Origin: JBCDCY01 sp039180875
Lineage (GTDB): Bacteria > Pseudomonadota > Alphaproteobacteria > Rhodobacterales > Rhodobacteraceae
Assembly: GCA_039180875.1 (NCBI GenBank)
Contig: JBCDCY010000010.1
Span: 62,001 to 126,000 of the forward strand
DNA: 64,000 nucleotides
Reading direction: 5' to 3'
Shown: positions 59,656-64,000 of the stretch, in pieces
How positions within the stretch are numbered: position 1 is the stretch's first letter
How the letters are laid out: every line of letters begins with the position of its first letter
The notes under the pieces: model-generated
What the model was told of the DNA's origin: nothing
Seen by the model: the letters and a program-made list of their open reading frames with translations, nothing else
The model's database searches: none
Program-made: the position numbers and the translations under genes

Positions 59656-61794
59656 ATGCCGCCCTTCGACGCATACTTAGATTGGGAGCGTTACTTTCGC
59701 GAGCTTTCGGTCGCGGCTCGCAAGGAAGAAACTGAGCATGAGTGGTGGGCACCGGTGCTTGTGCGCCTCACGCCCAAGCCAGGGCAGAGCTACACGGATC
59801 TCGCCCACGAATTGAGAGAGCGTGCCACCGACAAGAACTCGGACGACAACACGCGCCTGCTCATCGATACAGCCGAGGAAGAAACGCTATCTCTACTAAA
59901 GAACATCGAGAAGGACGACCCGGCCTCCGACCTGGGGGAGGTTCGACTGATCCTCTTTCGACCGGAGGACGCAGACGAGCACGACCCCGAGGAGCACTTT
60001 GTGGAGATCCGTCGCGGTGTCCCTGTGTTGGTCGACGAACCAGGCGTGGCGCGCTTTGTGCCTCCCTCTCGACCACCTGAGAAAGATAGGGGAGTCGAGG
60101 TTTTTCCTGTGATCGGGGTCATCGACGACGGAATTCCTTACTTGCATGGAGCGCTCGGGCGCATAGACGACAGTTGCCCACCGCAAAGTAGGGCTCTCGG
60201 CGTCTGGCTACAGTCTTTCCGGAACCTTAAGAACAATGGGACGCCCCTCGTAGCCGGCCAAATCCTGAAGCCTTGCGACATTGTGCCGGGCGAGTGCGAC
60301 GAGCGGGCTTCCTATCGCGCCAAGAATAGCGAGCTTTACCTTCGCACCGACACCAAGACCTCCGATCATGCAGCCAGCCACGGCGCCCATGTGCTCGAAC
60401 TCGCATGTCGCGATCTCGCGCGTGACCTGCCCGAGCTGCGCGTGGCGGCCGTGCAACTCCCGCCGGCATCGGTGCTCGACACCTCCGGCAAGCGGCTCGA
60501 CCACAACATTCTGCAGGGTGTGCGCTGGATTATGGCGCGGGCTTTGCGGCGAGAGGGCGCGCAGGCCAATGACCGGGTTCCACTGGTGATCAACGTAAGC
60601 TTCGGTACGTCGGCAGGGCCCAAGGACGGTACGGGTTTCCTGGAGGAGGCACTTCGTGACGAGATCAGGCGCTATCAAACTTGGGCCCGGCTGCTGGGCT
60701 TCGGCACCTCGCCGATGCGTGTGGTGATGGCCTTTGGCAACGGCTATCGCGAGTCCACGGTGTCTGTCTTCAACGTCGGGCCGGACGAGCCGGAGACGAT
60801 CGAGTGGCGGGTGCAACCCGATGACCGCACGGCAAGCTATCTGGAGATCCGTCTGCCAGCTTCCGCCAGCACCCGCCTATCGGTCAGGTCGCCCGGCGGT
60901 GAATGTCTGTCGTACGTGTGCATCGGCGAGAAGCAAGACGTCGACATCAAGATCAAAGATGTCGTGATGGGTCGGCTCTACCGCCAGTCGAACGAGGGCT
61001 CCGGCAGTCATGCGGTCGCAAGCTATGTCGTGGCGCTGAGGCCGACGCGCTTTCCCGAGGACGAGCTGATGCCGGCCTCCGTGGGCGCTTGGGAGGTGGA
61101 GGTTTGTGCAGACACCCCCGCGCAGGTCATCGCGCAAGTGCAGCGCGACGACACACCGTTCAACTACCGTCCCAACGGCCGTCAGTCCTACCTCAGCGAC
61201 CCGCGCGCGGCCGAACTGGACGGTGAGGTTCGCTCTTACATCATGCCCGGTCCAGACGCCCCGATTACCCGCCGCGGGACCCATAGCGAGCAGATATCGC
61301 CATCCCAGCGTCCGCCCGGTGCGCCGCCCCAGGTGGACAGTGATGGCCTCTACGCGGTGGGCGCGGTCTATGCGCGACCGTGGCGATACGGCTGTCCGCC
61401 GATGGCACGATACTCGGCGGCGGGCTCTTCTGACCCCGGATGGACCAACACGGCAGCACCGAGCCTGAGCGCGGCCGGTGAGGAAAGTCACGGCTACCCC
61501 GGGATACTCGGAACCGGCGTCGTGACCGGATCGACCGCGCGCCTGGGTGGCACCAGCGTGGCTGCGCCCCAGGTCGCGCGTGAGCTGCTGAGGGTTCTTT
61601 CGGGCGATATGCCGCCGCTGAACGCCCAGGCGGAGATAACTGCTCTCCTCGAAACCGGCGCCGGACACTGCTCGCCAGAAGTCTTGGGTGAGGGACTAGC
61701 GAAGAGCGTCTTGGCGGACGATAAGCTGCGCCGAGGCCATGGCGCCCTCGCACAGTGGCCTCGGCAAGGTGGCGTGGCACGAGAGGAGTCGTAA
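59656..61794 (+). CDS. Subtilisin-like serine protease (S8) with large internal insertion
   Basis: The 712-residue subtilase has catalytic D157 (VIGVIDDGI), H242 (SHGAHVLEL), oxyanion N313 (INVSFGTS) and S634 (GGTSVAAPQVA). N313 to S634 spans 321 residues against about 66 in subtilisin. Roughly 250 residues of beta-rich sequence are therefore inserted before the Ser ('IEWRVQPDDRTASYLEIRLP', 'GAWEVEVCADTPAQVIAQVQRDD'). The N-terminal ~150 residues are charged and may be a regulatory or inhibitor-like domain. No signal peptide is seen. I chose the ATG at 59656 (GGAGG upstream) over a TTG at 59623. It converges with the PAP2 gene. Confidence 0.93.
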   Translation: MPPFDAYLDWERYFRELSVAARKEETEHEWWAPVLVRLTPKPGQSYTDLAHELRERATDKNSDDNTRLLIDTAEEETLSLLKNIEKDDPASDLGEVRLILFRPEDADEHDPEEHFVEIRRGVPVLVDEPGVARFVPPSRPPEKDRGVEVFPVIGVIDDGIPYLHGALGRIDDSCPPQSRALGVWLQSFRNLKNNGTPLVAGQILKPCDIVPGECDERASYRAKNSELYLRTDTKTSDHAASHGAHVLELACRDLARDLPELRVAAVQLPPASVLDTSGKRLDHNILQGVRWIMARALRREGAQANDRVPLVINVSFGTSAGPKDGTGFLEEALRDEIRRYQTWARLLGFGTSPMRVVMAFGNGYRESTVSVFNVGPDEPETIEWRVQPDDRTASYLEIRLPASASTRLSVRSPGGECLSYVCIGEKQDVDIKIKDVVMGRLYRQSNEGSGSHAVASYVVALRPTRFPEDELMPASVGAWEVEVCADTPAQVIAQVQRDDTPFNYRPNGRQSYLSDPRAAELDGEVRSYIMPGPDAPITRRGTHSEQISPSQRPPGAPPQVDSDGLYAVGAVYARPWRYGCPPMARYSAAGSSDPGWTNTAAPSLSAAGEESHGYPGILGTGVVTGSTARLGGTSVAAPQVARELLRVLSGDMPPLNAQAEITALLETGAGHCSPEVLGEGLAKSVLADDKLRRGHGALAQWPRQGGVAREES

Positions 61795-61887
61795 GGCACG
61801 CATCAACCCAAGTGAGACGCCTTGCCGTATGACTACGGCAAGGTGCGTGAGCTCGGCCATGCAAACCGACGGCATTCGACAGCTACA

Positions 61888-63255
61888 TCACTTGCCGCCG
61901 TCGCCGTCCGAAGAATTCGAGCCGATCGTCGGATGCCACTCACGGAGCGCTTCTCTCCAGACGCGGCGCATCAGGGGTGAGGCGTTCTCGACAGGCATTG
62001 GTTCGTCAATCGCCACTGGATCGTCGGCCTTCGCGCTGGTCGATTGATTACCTTCATCGCTCTTTTCAGAGCGTTTCATGGTTTCATCGATCATCTTCTG
62101 GAAATGAGCGAGTGCAAAGTCACCCTCCAAGTTCGAAGCGTACACTCGGACCTTCGGAAGAGAACAGACGCCCTCCAAGTCCGCATAATATTTGTTCCAA
62201 TCCGCGTCGCTGACGCGCTCGAGTTCCCTCTGCTTCTGCATCGGGCGCAAGCGGCGTGGCCCAGCCATCGCCCACACAAAGCAGGCCCCGACCATGATAC
62301 CGATGATGGCGCCGACCACATTGTCCACGGGGAAGTGCACGCCGGCGACTACCCGGTTCTCGGCAATCCGGTGGGCGATACGAAACTCGTGAATCGACGC
62401 AAAGTTCGCAAGAACAGTCCTAAGATCCTCTTGCTGGAGCGACGGGGCTTCTTTAGGGGAGCCGTCACTATTGGTGAAGACGCCACACCTGTGCATCAGA
62501 CATCGAAGGACCATCGCGACCGCGAACGCCTCGCAGGCGTGGCCGCTCGGAAACGTGCTGTGGGTTGGGGTCTCGATGATGGGCATCACACGGCGCGAGT
62601 AGTCGATCGGTCGTGGGCAGTAGGCAAGATGCTTCAACGGCATACCGAGCTGTGCCACGGCGCCCTGAACGCCGAGAAGGAGGGTCAGCGTCCATTTGCT
62701 GCGATCAGGGTGGAGCAATCCGTTGAGACCAAAGAACGACAGGATGTCGTAGCGCTGATCGACGATTTCATCGATGCGATCGCGGCGCAGATCGGCGTAG
62801 TCACGCACAAGCATTAGCTGTTCCACGAAGGTGCAGCGATCGGGTGGCGTGATTTTGATCAGGTGCCGGTTCGGCAACCGCGGACTCGTCGCGACGATGC
62901 GAGTCTTTCGCGTCTTGCCCTTCTCGCTGCCCTCGAAACGCCGGCGCCGGTCTGCCTGCAACAACGTTTGTAGATCGTGTGCTACGATCTGCATGCGATG
63001 CTGGGGATCGAGTCTGCGGAAAACATCGAACTCCACGCCCTGTTTGTCGAGCTTCGGCAACTCGATCTTTACGTCGTCGTCGGGCTTGCCGTCCCAGTAG
63101 CCAATCAGCCCGTCCGCCGTTGTCAGGCGGGACCCGAACCCTGCCGCGCCCCCATGGGAGCCATGGGGCGAGTGCGGACTGTGCGGCGAATGGGGGGAGT
63201 GAGGAGAATGGGGCGAGTGAAGAGAATGTGGACTATGCGGACTCGACCGTGCCAT
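61888..63255 (-). CDS. PAP2/vanadium-haloperoxidase-type protein with N-terminal Ser-Pro-His tract
   Basis: The 455-residue protein carries the complete PAP2 signature: K208-x6-R215-P216 (KHLAYCPRP), P236-S-G-H239 (PSGHACEAF), and R301-x5-H307-x3-D (RVVAGVHFPVD). The same six residues bind vanadate in haloperoxidases. A short membrane-like segment follows ('VVGAIIGIMVGACFVWAMAG'). Residues 5-31 are nine Ser-Pro/Leu-His triplets followed by GSHGG, a potential metal-binding leader. The overall length and soluble N-terminal half fit a soluble vanadium-chloroperoxidase-like enzyme better than a small membrane lipid phosphatase. The start is ATG 63255 with AAGGA upstream. Confidence 0.85.
   Translation of the reverse strand: MARSSPHSPHSLHSPHSPHSPHSPHSPHSPHGSHGGAAGFGSRLTTADGLIGYWDGKPDDDVKIELPKLDKQGVEFDVFRRLDPQHRMQIVAHDLQTLLQADRRRRFEGSEKGKTRKTRIVATSPRLPNRHLIKITPPDRCTFVEQLMLVRDYADLRRDRIDEIVDQRYDILSFFGLNGLLHPDRSKWTLTLLLGVQGAVAQLGMPLKHLAYCPRPIDYSRRVMPIIETPTHSTFPSGHACEAFAVAMVLRCLMHRCGVFTNSDGSPKEAPSLQQEDLRTVLANFASIHEFRIAHRIAENRVVAGVHFPVDNVVGAIIGIMVGACFVWAMAGPRRLRPMQKQRELERVSDADWNKYYADLEGVCSLPKVRVYASNLEGDFALAHFQKMIDETMKRSEKSDEGNQSTSAKADDPVAIDEPMPVENASPLMRRVWREALREWHPTIGSNSSDGDGGK
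63163..63243 (-). repeat. Nine-unit 9-bp tandem repeat encoding (Ser-Pro-His)
   Basis: Nine consecutive 9-bp units within the PAP2 gene encode SPH, one degenerate to SLH. Several codons differ between units by synonymous changes, so the tract is not a fresh expansion. His residues every third position in a Pro-rich strand could chelate metals. Copy number may vary between strains by slippage. Confidence 0.85.
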
Positions 63256-63257
63256 TT

Positions 63258-63269
63258 CAAGGATCCTTG
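63258..63269. promoter_or_regulatory. 12-bp palindrome over the PAP2-gene ribosome-binding site
   Basis: CAAGGATCCTTG is a perfect palindrome at 63258-63269, directly upstream of the PAP2 gene ATG and including its AAGGA Shine-Dalgarno. It lies in the 154-bp divergent gap shared with the SARP-like regulator gene, so it may be an operator. A chance palindrome cannot be excluded. Confidence 0.35.
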
Positions 63270-63409
63270 TGTTAGTAATAGCAACAAGAACCTTAAAGAA
63301 GGCGGGGCGGCCCTGGTCAAAAGGTCTAAAGTCGTTCTTCGACGAATTTGCGGCCCGTTCACGCCGAGCAGCGCCACGACGATCTGAAAAGCGTTCGGAG
63401 AACAGATCA

Positions 63410-64000
63410 GTGTCGAACGATCGCGCACATTGGCTGACCTCAGGGCCACTCATAGCCCGAATGATCGGACCATTTTCTCTCGAGCGACCGGACGGGACTA
63501 CGGTCACCGTACCCCACGCCAAGAACAAGGCGCTCTTGGTTCTGCTGCTCGCGTCCCCGCGGCGGATGCGGGCCCGCCGATGGCTCGAAGCGACGCTCTG
63601 GTCGGACCGGGGTCAGAGAGAGGCTAGCCAAAGCCTGCGGACGGCATTGAGTACGCTGCGCCGTGAGCTCGGCGCCTACAAGGACGCCCTGCAGTCGAAC
63701 CGCAGCGCCGTGCACCTGGTCGAGGGTTCCATCACCTCCGATCTTGACGACGTGGATCTGAGTGACGCTGACCCGGATTTCGTCGAGGGTATAGACATCC
63801 GAGACGAGGCCTTCGAGGCGTGGCTTACGGCATTTCGCCGTGAACAGGATGCAAGGCGCTCGCCACGGACGGCACCCGTCAAGCGAGATGACGCGCGCCA
63901 GCCGCTGGTCGTCGGCCGCATGGACGTCGGATCATCGCGGATGGAGGAGTACGTTGCAGAGGCGATGCTCGACTTCGTCGACCGCAATCTCACCGAGTCT
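63410..64000 (+). CDS. SARP/BTAD-like transcriptional regulator, N-terminal part (cut by window end)
   Basis: The frame starts at GTG 63410 (GGAG 9 nt upstream; an ATG at 63461 is the alternative) and is open to the window end, 197 codons. Residues ~18-110 form an OmpR/SARP winged helix: 'MIGPFSLERPDGTTV', 'HAKNKALLVLLLASPRRMRARRWLEATLWSDRG', 'ASQSLRTALSTLRRELG'. 'FVEGIDIRDEAFEAWLTAFRREQ' then fits the start of a BTAD region. A 'QPLVVGRMDVGSSRMEEYVAEAMLDFVDRNL' segment recalls a TolB-like domain of proteobacterial SARP regulators. It is divergent from the PAP2 gene and is the best candidate to control the island. Confidence 0.82.
   Translation, partial: MSNDRAHWLTSGPLIARMIGPFSLERPDGTTVTVPHAKNKALLVLLLASPRRMRARRWLEATLWSDRGQREASQSLRTALSTLRRELGAYKDALQSNRSAVHLVEGSITSDLDDVDLSDADPDFVEGIDIRDEAFEAWLTAFRREQDARRSPRTAPVKRDDARQPLVVGRMDVGSSRMEEYVAEAMLDFVDRNLTES

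Noticed and set aside
60877..61668. 263-residue minus-strand frame
   Set aside because: Antisense to the subtilase insertion region; no recognisable domain.
63155..63250. CRISPR-like or minisatellite array
   Set aside because: The 9-bp periodicity is explained by Ser-Pro-His codons within a single gene; there are no spacers.

Overview
The window is chromosomal DNA of a G+C-rich alphaproteobacterium. This rests on several signs: the envelope/cofactor run lptF-lptG-lptD-surA-pdxA-rsmA next to pepA-holC; a comF-grxC-nitrilase block; a DUF4167 gene behind prfA-prmC; an SdhE assembly factor; an LdtR-type MarR regulator; and a RodZ-like gene before ispG. Gene density is high, most starts overlap or nearly touch the previous stop, and GTG/TTG starts are common. 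I cannot name the genus from sequence alone.

Layout. (1) 1-2.25 kb: the 5' end of a radical SAM gene, a vanadium-dependent haloperoxidase and tRNA-Gly(CCC). (2) 2.3-12.6 kb: a divergent carbohydrate/polyol uptake and catabolism locus. It holds an SDR, a 6-phospho-3-hexuloisomerase-like SIS protein, a glycerol-1-phosphate dehydrogenase-like enzyme and an ABC ATPase on one strand. On the other strand are a binding protein, two permeases, a HAD phosphatase, a SorC-type regulator and an FGGY kinase. (3) 12.6-15.6 kb: an AraC regulator, a peroxiredoxin-like protein and a quinone reductase. (4) 15.6-27.6 kb: a peptide or amide utilisation locus with an M28 peptidase, an IclR regulator, an Asp/Glu racemase-family protein, a Dpp-type ABC importer, a cupin, an amidohydrolase and an SDR. 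Its binding protein appears circularly permuted, and IclR-type operator-like repeats flank the regulator gene. (5) 27.6-53.8 kb: mostly housekeeping genes (aminotransferase, sdhE, ispG, prfA, prmC, LPS export, pepA, holC, comF, grxC, hemH) with small regulators. One MarR-nitroreductase pair has two clear palindromic operators.

(6) From about 53.8 kb to the window end the composition is visibly less G+C rich and the gene content changes abruptly. A five-gene minus-strand run encodes an animal-type heme peroxidase, a glutamyl-endopeptidase-like serine protease, a lipoprotein, a three-helix membrane protein with a coiled-coil tail and a trypsin-like protease. Divergent to it is a subtilase with a very large insertion. 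Then come a PAP2/vanadium-haloperoxidase-type protein with a nine-unit Ser-Pro-His tract and, divergent from that, a SARP-like regulator cut by the window end. Three serine protease families plus two unrelated peroxidase/haloperoxidase-type families under a likely shared regulator is the most unusual feature here. I know of no described system with this composition.

Functions are inferred from motifs read by eye. No database search was run.
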